Position numbers and translations under genes: made by a program. 52,639 bases of DNA from Mycobacterium sp. E3198 (GTDB taxonomy: Bacteria > Actinomycetota > Actinomycetes > Mycobacteriales > Mycobacteriaceae): NCBI RefSeq assembly GCF_001667015.1, contig NZ_LZIS01000239.1, positions 1-52,639 on the forward strand, in the 5' to 3' direction. The notes under the pieces are model-generated. The model saw only the letters and a list, made by a program, of their open reading frames with translations. It made no database searches and was not told the origin of the DNA. This document shows, in pieces, positions 7,448 to 15,765 of the stretch (position 1 is the first letter of the stretch; each line of letters starts with the position of its first letter).

Positions 7448-8767
7448 GTGACGGTTGAGCTGGCGCACCCGTCGACCGAGCCGAAGGGGTCGCGGTCGCC
7501 GGCCGAACCCGCCCACCCCCGGTGGTGGTTCATCTCCACGACGCCGGGGCGGATCCTGACCATCGGCATCGTGCTCGCCGCGCTCGGCGTCTCCAGCGCC
7601 TTCGCCACCTCGACGACGATCAACCACCGCCAGCAGGTGCTCTCCACGGTGCTCAACCACACCGAGCCGCTGTCGTTCGCCGCCGGGCGGCTCTACACCA
7701 CGCTGTCGGTGGCCGACGCGGCGGCGGCCACCGCGTTCATCGCCCAGGCCGAGCCGCGCCCGGTCCGGCTGCGCTACGAGCAGGCCATCACCGACGCCGC
7801 GGTCGCGGTGACCCGGGCGTCGAGCGGGCTGACCGACGAACCGCTGGTGCAGTTGCTGGGCCGACTCAACGCCGAATTGGCGGTCTACACCGGGCTGATC
7901 GAGATCGCGCGGACCAACAATCGGGAGGGCAACCCGGTCGGGTCGTCGTACCTGTCGGAGGCCTCGGGGCTGATGCAGTCGAGGATCCTGCCGGACGCCG
8001 CGCAGCTCTACCAGGCGACGTCGGAGCGGGTGGACAGCGAGACCACGGCGTCCACGCATTTCCCGGCCCCGGTGATCCTCGTCGTCGCCAGCACGGTGGT
8101 GTTCGGCGCGTTCTCGCATCGCTGGCTGGCCCGGCGCACCAGGCGCCGGATCAACCCGGGGCTGGTCGTCGGCGCGCTCGGTATCCTCGTCATGGTGGTA
8201 TGGGTCGGGACCGCGCTAACCATCTCCACGACCGCGAGTCGTAGCGCCAAGGACACCGCCGCGGAGTCCCTGCGGACCGTCACCAACGTCGCCATCACCG
8301 CCCAGCAGGCGCGGGCCGACGAGACGCTGTCGCTGATTCGCCGCGGCGACGAGGAGATGCGCAAGCAGTCGTTCTACGACCGCATCGACTCCATGCACTC
8401 CCAGCTCGAGCAGTACCTGTCGCGCAGCGACGCCGTGGACAAGCCGGACCTGCAGGGCGCCGATCAACTGCTGGTGCGCTGGCGCCAGGCCAACGACCGG
8501 ATCAACTCCTACATCTCCGTGGGCAACTACCGGGCGGCCACCCAGGTCGCGCTGGGCAGCGGCGAGGACGACTCGACCCCGGCGTTCGACAAGCTCGAGG
8601 ACGAGTTGGGCAAGGCCATGGACCAGAGCCGCACCCACCTGCGCAACGACGTGATCAACGCGCGCAGCGGGCTGTCCGGCGCCCAGGTGGGCGGCGTGGT
8701 GCTGTCCCTCGGCGCCGCGATCGCCCTCGCGCTGGGCCTGTGGCCGCGGTTGAAGGAATACCGGTGA
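7448..8767 (+). CDS. glnX: GlnX transmembrane sensor of the GlnH-PknG pathway
   Basis: A 439-residue membrane protein with a GTG start. The topology looks like TM1 at about residues 35-57, an extracytoplasmic helical domain to about 200, TM2 and TM3 around 203-225 and 236-260, a second extracytoplasmic helical domain, and TM4 at about 413-433. The two polar helical domains resemble sensor bundles of chemoreceptor type. In M. tuberculosis the equivalent (Rv0412c) was named GlnX and proposed to relay amino-acid binding by the lipoprotein GlnH to cytosolic PknG. Its stop overlaps the glnH start (TGATG), consistent with an operon. Confidence 0.88.
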   Translation: MTVELAHPSTEPKGSRSPAEPAHPRWWFISTTPGRILTIGIVLAALGVSSAFATSTTINHRQQVLSTVLNHTEPLSFAAGRLYTTLSVADAAAATAFIAQAEPRPVRLRYEQAITDAAVAVTRASSGLTDEPLVQLLGRLNAELAVYTGLIEIARTNNREGNPVGSSYLSEASGLMQSRILPDAAQLYQATSERVDSETTASTHFPAPVILVVASTVVFGAFSHRWLARRTRRRINPGLVVGALGILVMVVWVGTALTISTTASRSAKDTAAESLRTVTNVAITAQQARADETLSLIRRGDEEMRKQSFYDRIDSMHSQLEQYLSRSDAVDKPDLQGADQLLVRWRQANDRINSYISVGNYRAATQVALGSGEDDSTPAFDKLEDELGKAMDQSRTHLRNDVINARSGLSGAQVGGVVLSLGAAIALALGLWPRLKEYR

Positions 8768-9726
8768 TGAGGCGCTACCTGGGCGCGCTGGCCGCCGCGG
8801 TCGTCCTGGCCGGGTGCGGCCACACCGAGACGCTGACCGTGGCCACCGTGCCGACGCTGCCGCCGCCCACGCCGGTCGGCATGGAGCAGCTGCCGCCGCA
8901 GCCGCCGGTGCCGCCCGACGATCCCAGCCAGGGCTGCAACGCGACCGCCAGCCTGCGGCCGTTCGGAACCAAGGCCGAGGCCGACGCCGCCGTCGCCGAC
9001 ATCCGGGCCCGCGGCAGGCTGATCGTCGGGCTCGACATCGGCAGCAACCTGTTCAGCTTCCGCGACCCGATCACCGGCGAGATCACCGGCTTCGACGTCG
9101 ACATCGCCGGCGAGATCGCCCGCGATATCTTCGGCGCCCCGTCGCACGTCGAGTACCGGATCCTGTCGGCGGACGAGCGCGTCACCGCCCTGCAGCGCAA
9201 TGAGGTCGACGTCGTGGTCAAGACCATGACGATCACCTGCGAAAGGCGCAAGCTGGTCAACTTCTCCACCGTCTACCTCGACGCCAACCAGCGTATCCTG
9301 GCTCCGCGTGACTCGCCGATCGCCAAGGTGGCCGACCTGTCCGGCAAGCGCGTCTGCGTGGCAAAGGGCACCACGTCGCTGCACCGGATCCAGCAGATCG
9401 ACCCGCCACCGGTCGTCGTGTCCGTGGTGAACTGGGCCGACTGCCTGGTGGCCATGCAGCAGCGCGAGATCGACGCCGTCAGCACCGACGACTCGATCCT
9501 GGCCGGGCTGGTGGAGGAGGACCCCTACCTGCACATCGTGGGGCCGAACATGGCCACCCAGCCCTACGGCGTCGGCGTCAACCTGAACAACACCGGCCTG
9601 GTCCGGTTCGTCAACGGCACGCTGGAACGGATCCGCCGGGACGGCACGTGGAACACGTTGTACCGCAAGTGGTTGACGGTGCTCGGACCCGCACCCGCCC
9701 CGCCGACGCCGAGGTACGTGGACTGA
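8767..9726 (+). CDS. glnH: GlnH amino-acid-binding lipoprotein
   Basis: Extracytoplasmic solute-binding lipoprotein of SBP family 3, 319 residues. The signal peptide MRRYLGALAAAVVLAGC has a lipobox LAGC (Cys17), followed by a Pro-rich linker to about residue 55. The binding domain begins near RLIVGLDIGSNLFSFRD and includes GFDVDIAGEIARDIFG, KTMTITCERRKLVNFS and SGKRVCVAKGTTS. No permease or ATPase genes are nearby, fitting the published role as an aspartate/glutamate sensor for PknG rather than a transporter part. One-base overlaps with glnX and pknG suggest strict co-translation. Confidence 0.93.
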   Translation: MRRYLGALAAAVVLAGCGHTETLTVATVPTLPPPTPVGMEQLPPQPPVPPDDPSQGCNATASLRPFGTKAEADAAVADIRARGRLIVGLDIGSNLFSFRDPITGEITGFDVDIAGEIARDIFGAPSHVEYRILSADERVTALQRNEVDVVVKTMTITCERRKLVNFSTVYLDANQRILAPRDSPIAKVADLSGKRVCVAKGTTSLHRIQQIDPPPVVVSVVNWADCLVAMQQREIDAVSTDDSILAGLVEEDPYLHIVGPNMATQPYGVGVNLNNTGLVRFVNGTLERIRRDGTWNTLYRKWLTVLGPAPAPPTPRYVD

Positions 9727-11990
9727 TGGCCGAGCTGGATCACACCGAGCAGCCCGGCGCCGACGACGGCGCCGCAGCCCCGGACACGCAGGGCGGTCCG
9801 GTGACCGGGCGAATCCAGGCCACCCAAGCGCTGTTCCGCCCCGACTTCGACGACGACGAGGACGACTTCCTCATCCCGGGGATCGACACCGACGCGCCCG
9901 AACGGATGACGGTGGCCACGCGCGTGCTCCCGCCGACGCGGCAGCTCGGCGGTGGCCTGGTCGAGATCCCGCGCGTGCGGGACATCGATCCGCTCGAGGC
10001 CCTGATGACCAACCCGGTGGTGCCGGAGTCCAAGCGCTTCTGCTGGAACTGCGGGAAGCCGGTCGGCCGGTCGGGCGCCGAGGGCAAGGGCGAGTCGGAG
10101 GGCTGGTGCCCCTCGTGCGGCAGCCCGTATTCCTTTTTGCCGCAACTGAATCCGGGTGACATCGTCGCCGGCCAATACGAGGTCAAGGGCTGCATCGCGC
10201 ACGGCGGCCTGGGTTGGGTCTACCTGGCGCTCGACCACAACGTCAACGACCGCCCGGTGGTGCTCAAGGGCCTGGTGCATTCGGGTGACGCCGAGGCGCA
10301 GGCCATCGCCATGGCCGAGCGGCAGTTCCTCGCCGAGGTGGTTCACCCGCAGATCGTGCAGATCTTCAACTTCGTCGAGCACACCGACGCGAACGGGGCC
10401 CCCGTCGGCTACATCGTCATGGAGTACATCGGCGGGCAGTCGCTCAAGCGGGCCCTCAAGGACGGCAAATCCGAGAAGCTGCCCGTCGCCGAGGCGATCG
10501 CCTACCTGCTGGAAATCCTGCCCGCGCTGACCTATTTGCACTCCATCGGCCTGGTCTACAACGACCTGAAGCCGGAGAACATCATGCTCACCGAGGAGCA
10601 GCTCAAGCTCATCGACCTCGGCGCGGTGTCGCGGATCAATTCGTTCGGATACCTCTATGGCACACCGGGTTTCCAGGCGCCCGAGATCGTGCGGACCGGC
10701 CCGACAATCGCCACCGACATCTACACGGTGGGCCGCACGTTGGCGGCGCTGACCCTGAACCTGCGCACCCGCAACGGCCGTTACGTGGACGGTCTGCCGG
10801 ACGACGATCCGGTGCTGAAGAACTACGACTCGTTCGGCCGGCTGCTGCGGCGCGCCACCGACCCGGACCCGCGGCGCCGGTTCTCCACCGCCGACGAGAT
10901 GTCCGCCCAGTTGATGGGCGTGCTGCGCGAGGTGGTCGCCCAGGACACCGGGATACCGAGACCCGGCCTGTCGACGGTCTTTTCGCCCAGCCGCTCGACG
11001 TTCGGGGTGGACCTGCTCGTCGCGCACACCGACGTGTACCTGGACGGGCAGGTGCACTCTGAGAAGCTGACCGCCAGGGAGATCGTGACCGCGCTGCCGG
11101 TGCCGCTGGTCGACCCGACCGACGTCGCGGCGCCCGTGCTGCAGGCGACGGTGCTGTCCCAGCCGGTGCAGACGCTGGACTCGTTGCGCGCGGCCCGACA
11201 CGGCTCGCTGGACGCCGACGGCATCGAGGTGGCCGAGTCGATCGAGCTGCCGCTGATGGAGGTCCGCGCGCTGCTGGACCTCGGCGACGTGGCCAAGGCC
11301 ACCCGCAAGCTCGACGACCTGGCCGAGCGGGTCGGCTGGCGGTGGCGGCTGGTCTGGTACCGGGCCGTGGCCGAGCTGCTCACCGGCGACTACGACTCCG
11401 CCACAAAGCATTTCACCGAGGTACTGGACACCTTCCCCGGCGAGCTCGGGCCCAAGCTGGCGCTGGCCGCAACGGCAGAGCTCGCCGGCAACACCGACGA
11501 CCACAAGTTCTACCAAACCGTGTGGAAGACCAACGACGGCGTGATCTCGGCGGCTTTCGGGCTCGCCCGGTCGCTGTCGGCCGAGGGCGATCGCGAGGCC
11601 GCGGTGAGCACCCTGGACGAAGTGCCGCCCACCTCAAGGCATTTCACCACCGCGCGGCTGACCAGCGCGGTGACCCTGATGTCCGGCCGGTCGACGGGTG
11701 AAATCACCGAGGAGCAGATCCGCGACGCGGCCCGCCGCGTGGAGGCGCTGCCGCCGACCGAACCACGCGTGCTGCAGATCCGCGCCCTGGTGCTCGGCGG
11801 CGCGATGGACTGGCTGCAGGACAACGAGGCCAGCACCAACCACATTCTTGGTTTCCCCTTCACCGAACACGGCCTGCGCCTGGGCGTCGAGGCGTCGCTG
11901 CGGAGCCTGGCCCGCGTCGCGCCCACCCAGCGGCATCGCTACACGCTGGTGGACATGGCAAACAAGGTGCGGCCGACGAGCACGTTTTAG
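9726..11990 (+). CDS. pknG: Serine/threonine-protein kinase PknG
   Basis: Soluble kinase of 754 residues. An acidic N-terminal region with the likely autophosphorylated TQALFRPDF segment precedes a rubredoxin-like domain with Cys106, Cys109, Cys128 and Cys131. The kinase domain follows: ATP lysine Lys181 (VVLKG), YNDLKPENIML catalytic loop (YND replaces HRD) and IDLGAVS (DLG replaces DFG). The C-terminal half, about residues 420-754, is alpha-helical TPR. These substitutions and residue numbers match M. tuberculosis PknG, which phosphorylates GarA and controls glutamate and TCA flux. The start overlaps the glnH stop by one base. Confidence 0.98.
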   Translation: MAELDHTEQPGADDGAAAPDTQGGPVTGRIQATQALFRPDFDDDEDDFLIPGIDTDAPERMTVATRVLPPTRQLGGGLVEIPRVRDIDPLEALMTNPVVPESKRFCWNCGKPVGRSGAEGKGESEGWCPSCGSPYSFLPQLNPGDIVAGQYEVKGCIAHGGLGWVYLALDHNVNDRPVVLKGLVHSGDAEAQAIAMAERQFLAEVVHPQIVQIFNFVEHTDANGAPVGYIVMEYIGGQSLKRALKDGKSEKLPVAEAIAYLLEILPALTYLHSIGLVYNDLKPENIMLTEEQLKLIDLGAVSRINSFGYLYGTPGFQAPEIVRTGPTIATDIYTVGRTLAALTLNLRTRNGRYVDGLPDDDPVLKNYDSFGRLLRRATDPDPRRRFSTADEMSAQLMGVLREVVAQDTGIPRPGLSTVFSPSRSTFGVDLLVAHTDVYLDGQVHSEKLTAREIVTALPVPLVDPTDVAAPVLQATVLSQPVQTLDSLRAARHGSLDADGIEVAESIELPLMEVRALLDLGDVAKATRKLDDLAERVGWRWRLVWYRAVAELLTGDYDSATKHFTEVLDTFPGELGPKLALAATAELAGNTDDHKFYQTVWKTNDGVISAAFGLARSLSAEGDREAAVSTLDEVPPTSRHFTTARLTSAVTLMSGRSTGEITEEQIRDAARRVEALPPTEPRVLQIRALVLGGAMDWLQDNEASTNHILGFPFTEHGLRLGVEASLRSLARVAPTQRHRYTLVDMANKVRPTSTF

Positions 11991-12307
11991 GCTGTGCCGT
12001 GCGCTGCGGCCCCCGTCGCGAGCGTGAGTCCTGGTCTTTGCGTGTGCATTCAGGGATTCGCGCGTGCGTTGAGGGCGGGAAGATCGCCCCGACGTCGCCG
12101 CGGGCTCACACTGGAAGCCGTCAACGCACGGTCAAGTCCGTCAGCACACGTGGCGGCCGTTGACCACACCGGGCCGCTGATGAGTTTGCGTGTGAATCGA
12201 TGGCTTTGGGTGTGAATCCTGGGCTTGAAATTCGCCCGGATCCTGCGCTGTGTTCACAACCAAAGCCGCAGGTGCACAATGAAAGCCAAGGAATCGCGCT
12301 CACCTCG
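11991..12307. repeat. Gene-free region with short direct and inverted repeats
   Basis: 317 bases between pknG and the DUF559 gene, which converge here. No convincing gene is seen. Direct repeats GTGTGAATC lie at 12190-12198 and 12210-12218, with a related GTGTGCATTC at 12042-12051. A 15-nt inverted repeat with one mismatch pairs 12202-12216 (GGCTTTGGGTGTGAA) with 12253-12267 (TTCACAACCAAAGCC). CCGTCAACGCACG and CCGTCAGCACACG also recur around 12118-12150. The hairpin with its 36-nt loop could act as a bidirectional terminator or belong to a dispersed mycobacterial repeat; no T-tract is present. Confidence 0.45.
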
Positions 12308-13159
12308 TCAGTGCGCCGCCCAACCCCGTTCCAGCAGCGCCAATCGCACCCGGCGCACGACACTGGCGCGGGGATCCTCGGCGACGACCCGGACGATGAG
12401 CCAGCCCATCCGATCAAGCATCTCGAGGCGCTGAATGTCGTAGACGTGCCGCCGCCGGTCGGTCTGGTGTTGCTCGCCTTCATATTCGACGCCGACCATG
12501 TACTGTTCCCAGCCCGCGTCGATGTGAGCGACGGGAATGCCGTCCGCGCCCAACACCGGTATCTGGGTCTGCGGCCGCGGGAATCCCGCTTCGATGAGGA
12601 GCAGCCGAAGATAGCTCTCCCTGGGAGACTGTGCGCCCGCATCGACGAGTTCGAGCGCGGTCTCCAACCGCCGCAGACCCGGTGAGCGCGGGTGGCGCCG
12701 CGAAACCCGCAAGACGTCCTCGACCTTGAAACCCGTCGCGGCCGCCAGCGCATCCAACCGCGCAACGGCCGAGTGAATCGCCCCACCGCGCCCGATGTCG
12801 AACGCCGTGCGCTCCGGCGTGGTGACCGACCGGCCGCCCATCGGCTGAGCTTCACCGTCCAACAGCACGCAGCGGCGGGTCAGGACGCCGCGCGGCGGCC
12901 GGGAGTTGACGCAGACCAACTCGACCGGGACGTCATGGGGAACCCACTTGGTGCCGTGCAGCGCCGCGGCAGCCGCACCCGCGATGGTCGCCCTGCCTCT
13001 CGACCACAGCCAAGCCGCGGAGATGCGCTGTTCCAGGGAGGGCTGCGCCGTCGTCGGCAGGTAGACGTCGGGCAACAAGGCGCGGTAGCGCGTCCGCAAT
13101 TGATGGCGGTTCAACGCGCCCGACCCCAATGCCTCGCTGCCGATAAATGGTTCGCTCAT
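12308..13159 (-). CDS. AbiEi-like / DUF559 (Vsr-fold) protein
   Basis: A 283-residue protein. The N-terminal part (RHQLRTRYRALLPDVYLP, then AAWLWSRGRATIAGAAAAA) resembles the AbiEi antitoxin-type region common in actinobacteria. The C-terminal part, about residues 180-280, is DUF559: a very-short-patch-repair-like PD-(D/E)XK fold, with HIDAGWEQYMVGVEYEGEQH and the downstream RRRHVYDIQRLEMLDRMGW. MSEPFIGSEAL at 13159 is preferred as start; a longer frame to 13246 exists but is not domain-like. No AbiEii-type toxin gene is adjacent, so it appears to be an orphan. It may be a DNA-binding or nuclease-related protein, but its activity is not known. Confidence 0.75.
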   Translation of the reverse strand: MSEPFIGSEALGSGALNRHQLRTRYRALLPDVYLPTTAQPSLEQRISAAWLWSRGRATIAGAAAAALHGTKWVPHDVPVELVCVNSRPPRGVLTRRCVLLDGEAQPMGGRSVTTPERTAFDIGRGGAIHSAVARLDALAAATGFKVEDVLRVSRRHPRSPGLRRLETALELVDAGAQSPRESYLRLLLIEAGFPRPQTQIPVLGADGIPVAHIDAGWEQYMVGVEYEGEQHQTDRRRHVYDIQRLEMLDRMGWLIVRVVAEDPRASVVRRVRLALLERGWAAH

Positions 13160-13255
13160 GCGCCGCAGAGTTGCACAGCGGCCGCGGGCCGTGTCGACTT
13201 CCATCCACAGGCGCGCACCTAGCGAAAACCCAGGTTCGTGCCGCACACTTAGCCC

Positions 13256-14572
13256 ATGCCGGGGGAGTCAGCTCGGTGGATCAGCACCGCCCGCGGGCTG
13301 CGCCGCTCCGGGTTCGGGGTGACCGGGCCCGAGGTCGACGCGGCCATGGCCCGGGACTGGTCGAGCCACGTCGACACCATGCTGGGCGCCAACCCGGACG
13401 CGGACCCGGGCGCGATCGCCACCCCGATGCCCACCCTGGCGGTTCCGCGCGCGCCCGGCAAGGGCGCGACCCAGGCGGCCCTCAAGCGGTACAACGGTCA
13501 GCTTTCCGAGCAGCAGCGCGTGCTGTCGGCGTGGTGGCTGAGCCGCATGGTCACCGTCGGCCAGCCGATTCACGAGAAGTTGACTTTGTTGTGGCACAAC
13601 CACTTTGCCACCTCCGCGGCAAAAGTTCCGGTGGCCGCGTACTTGGCCGCGCAAAACCAGAAGCTCCGCGCCGGATCGCTGGGCGACTTCCGCACGCTGG
13701 CCTACGCGATGCTGACCGACGCCGCGATGTTGCGCTGGCTGGACGGCGAGAGCAACACGGCCAAGGCCCCCAACGAGAACCTCGCCCGTGAATTCATGGA
13801 GCTGTTCGCGCTGGGTCACGGCAACGGCTACACGGAGGACGACGTGCGCGCCGGCGCGCGGGCCCTGACGGGATGGGTGATCGGTGCCAACGGACAAACG
13901 GTGTTGCGTGCGAAACGCCACGACGCGGGCGCCAAGACGCTGTTCGGCCGAACCCAAAACTTCGACGCCGCCGGATTTTGTGACGCCGTGCTGAGCCAGC
14001 CCAAGTCGGCGGAGTATGTCGCGGGACGCCTGTGGCAGCAATTGGCGTCGGACGACCCGCCGTCGCCGCAGGCGCTCGGCCGCCTGGTCGCCGCGTACGG
14101 CGCGCGACGCGACCTGCGGGCGCTGACCCGGGCGATCCTCACCGACGACGAATTCACCGGCGCGCGGGCGACGGTCGTCAATACCCCGGTCGAATGGCTC
14201 GTCGGCGTGATGCGTGCGCTGCGGGTGCCACCGGCCATCCCGGCGCACCCCAAGCTCGCCCAGGCGACGTTGATTTGGCTGGGGCAGCGGCCGTTCTTCC
14301 CACCGAGCGTCGGCGGCTGGCCGCGGGGCCAGGTGTGGCTGTCCACCGCGAGCGCCGAAATCAGGCTTCGCACCGCGAGCCTGTTGGCGCGGGTCGGCGA
14401 CCTGTCGGGCGTCGAAAGCGCCGCCCCGGGCGACCGCGTCGACGCGGTCGGCTACCTGATCGGGGTGGGCGCCTGGTCGGACCGGACCGCTGATGCGCTG
14501 CAATCCCTGGTGCGCAGACCGCCGCAGTTGGTCGCCGCCGCTGTCAACACTCCCGAATACCTGACCTCCTGA
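13256..14572 (+). CDS. DUF1800 family protein
   Basis: A 438-residue member of the DUF1800 family. Recognisable segments are LTLLWHNHFATSA, the NENLAREFMELFALG box around residues 178-192 and YTEDDVRAGARALTGW, all hallmarks of the family. The C-terminal half has WPRGQVWLSTAS. No clear signal peptide is seen at the annotated start. DUF1800 is almost always found beside DUF1501, as here, 11 bp downstream. Their biochemical role is unknown. The block sits between pknG and ackA, which are adjacent in M. tuberculosis, so it is an insertion here or a loss there. Confidence 0.9.
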   Translation: MPGESARWISTARGLRRSGFGVTGPEVDAAMARDWSSHVDTMLGANPDADPGAIATPMPTLAVPRAPGKGATQAALKRYNGQLSEQQRVLSAWWLSRMVTVGQPIHEKLTLLWHNHFATSAAKVPVAAYLAAQNQKLRAGSLGDFRTLAYAMLTDAAMLRWLDGESNTAKAPNENLAREFMELFALGHGNGYTEDDVRAGARALTGWVIGANGQTVLRAKRHDAGAKTLFGRTQNFDAAGFCDAVLSQPKSAEYVAGRLWQQLASDDPPSPQALGRLVAAYGARRDLRALTRAILTDDEFTGARATVVNTPVEWLVGVMRALRVPPAIPAHPKLAQATLIWLGQRPFFPPSVGGWPRGQVWLSTASAEIRLRTASLLARVGDLSGVESAAPGDRVDAVGYLIGVGAWSDRTADALQSLVRRPPQLVAAAVNTPEYLTS

Positions 14573-14583
14573 GTGGATAGCCG

Positions 14584-15765
14584 ATGCCCGAGATCAACCG
14601 CCGCAGATTCCTGATCGCCAGCGCGGGCGCCGGCGCGGCCGGCCTGCTGTCGGCGGCGGTGACGGTCGAATGGCCCGATCTCATGCGCGCGGCCCGAGAC
14701 CGGCCGCTACCGGCCGGCGCCAGCGTGCTGGTGATCGTCACGCTCTCCGGCGGCAACGACGGCATCAATACCCTGATCCCCCACGGCGACAACGCGTATC
14801 ACGACGCGCGGCCCGGCCTCGCCTACCTGCCGGGTGAGGTGATCCACCTCGACGAGCGGCTCGGACTCAACCCGGCGATGAAGGGCCTCGCGGGGCTGTG
14901 GAACCAGCGCCGTCTCGCCATCGTCCGCGGCGTCGGCTATCCCAAGCCCGACCACAGCCATTTCCGGTCCATGGACATCTGGCAGACGGCCTCGCCGGCC
15001 GAGCCCGTCTCGACCGGCTGGATCGGCCGCTGGCTCGACGCCACCGGCGACGACCCGTTGCGCGCGGTCAACATCGGGCCCGTCCTACCGCCGCTCGCGG
15101 TCGGTGAAAAGTGGACGGCGGCCGCTCTTTCCCTCGCGCAGGCCCCGGTCGGCGACGACCTCGACGCCATCATGGGCGCGCTCGGCACCGATGATCCCGA
15201 CGACACCCCGGCGATGGCGGCGGTGCGCCGGTCCTATCGCACCGCTCGGACCGTGAACAAGACGTTTAATTCCGTGAAACCACCTGGCCACCAAGTCAAT
15301 CCGCTGTCCGCGCAGTTGAGCACGGTGGTCGCGGCGGTGCACGCCCGGGTGCCGACGCGGGTCTACACGGTGCAATTGGGCGGCTTCGACACCCATGCCA
15401 ACGAACGCGGGGCCCAACAGCGCCTGCTGCAGGCCTTCGACGAGGCGGTCACCGGCTTCCTGCGGGAGGTGGGCAATCCGAATGTGGTGGTGATGGCGTA
15501 CTCGGAGTTCGGCCGCCGGGTGCGCGCCAACGCCTCTCAAGGCACCGACCACGGCACCGCCGGCCCCGTCTTCGTCGCGGGCGCGCCCGTGCGGGGCGGC
15601 TTTTACGGCGAGGAGCCCAGCCTCACCGACCTGGACAACGGAGACCTGAAGTACACCACCGACTTTCGCGACGTCTACCACGAGCTGCTGACGCGAACCG
15701 TGAGGACCGATCCCACCCCGTCGGTGGGGACGGGACGAAAGAGCCTGGGATTCCTAACCGCTTAA
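14584..15765 (+). CDS. DUF1501 family protein with Tat-type signal
   Basis: A 393-residue DUF1501 protein. The N-terminus MPEINRRRFLIASAGAGAAG is a twin-arginine (Tat) signal, so export of a folded, probably metal-containing protein is expected. Family motifs include LSGGNDGINTLIPHG, PDHSHFRSMDIWQTA, QLGGFDTHANE, AYSEFGRRVRANAS and GTDHGTAGPVFVAG, which resemble the metal-binding pattern of alkaline-phosphatase/sulfatase-like folds. It forms a two-gene unit with DUF1800. Its last 12 bp overlap ackA in convergent orientation. Function unknown; partnership with DUF1800 is well supported by context. Confidence 0.9.
   Translation: MPEINRRRFLIASAGAGAAGLLSAAVTVEWPDLMRAARDRPLPAGASVLVIVTLSGGNDGINTLIPHGDNAYHDARPGLAYLPGEVIHLDERLGLNPAMKGLAGLWNQRRLAIVRGVGYPKPDHSHFRSMDIWQTASPAEPVSTGWIGRWLDATGDDPLRAVNIGPVLPPLAVGEKWTAAALSLAQAPVGDDLDAIMGALGTDDPDDTPAMAAVRRSYRTARTVNKTFNSVKPPGHQVNPLSAQLSTVVAAVHARVPTRVYTVQLGGFDTHANERGAQQRLLQAFDEAVTGFLREVGNPNVVVMAYSEFGRRVRANASQGTDHGTAGPVFVAGAPVRGGFYGEEPSLTDLDNGDLKYTTDFRDVYHELLTRTVRTDPTPSVGTGRKSLGFLTA

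Noticed and set aside
9564..11516. A 650-codon open frame antisense to glnH and pknG
   Set aside because: High GC keeps antisense frames open; the sequence is His/Arg/Gln/Gly-rich with no family, and both sense genes are certain.
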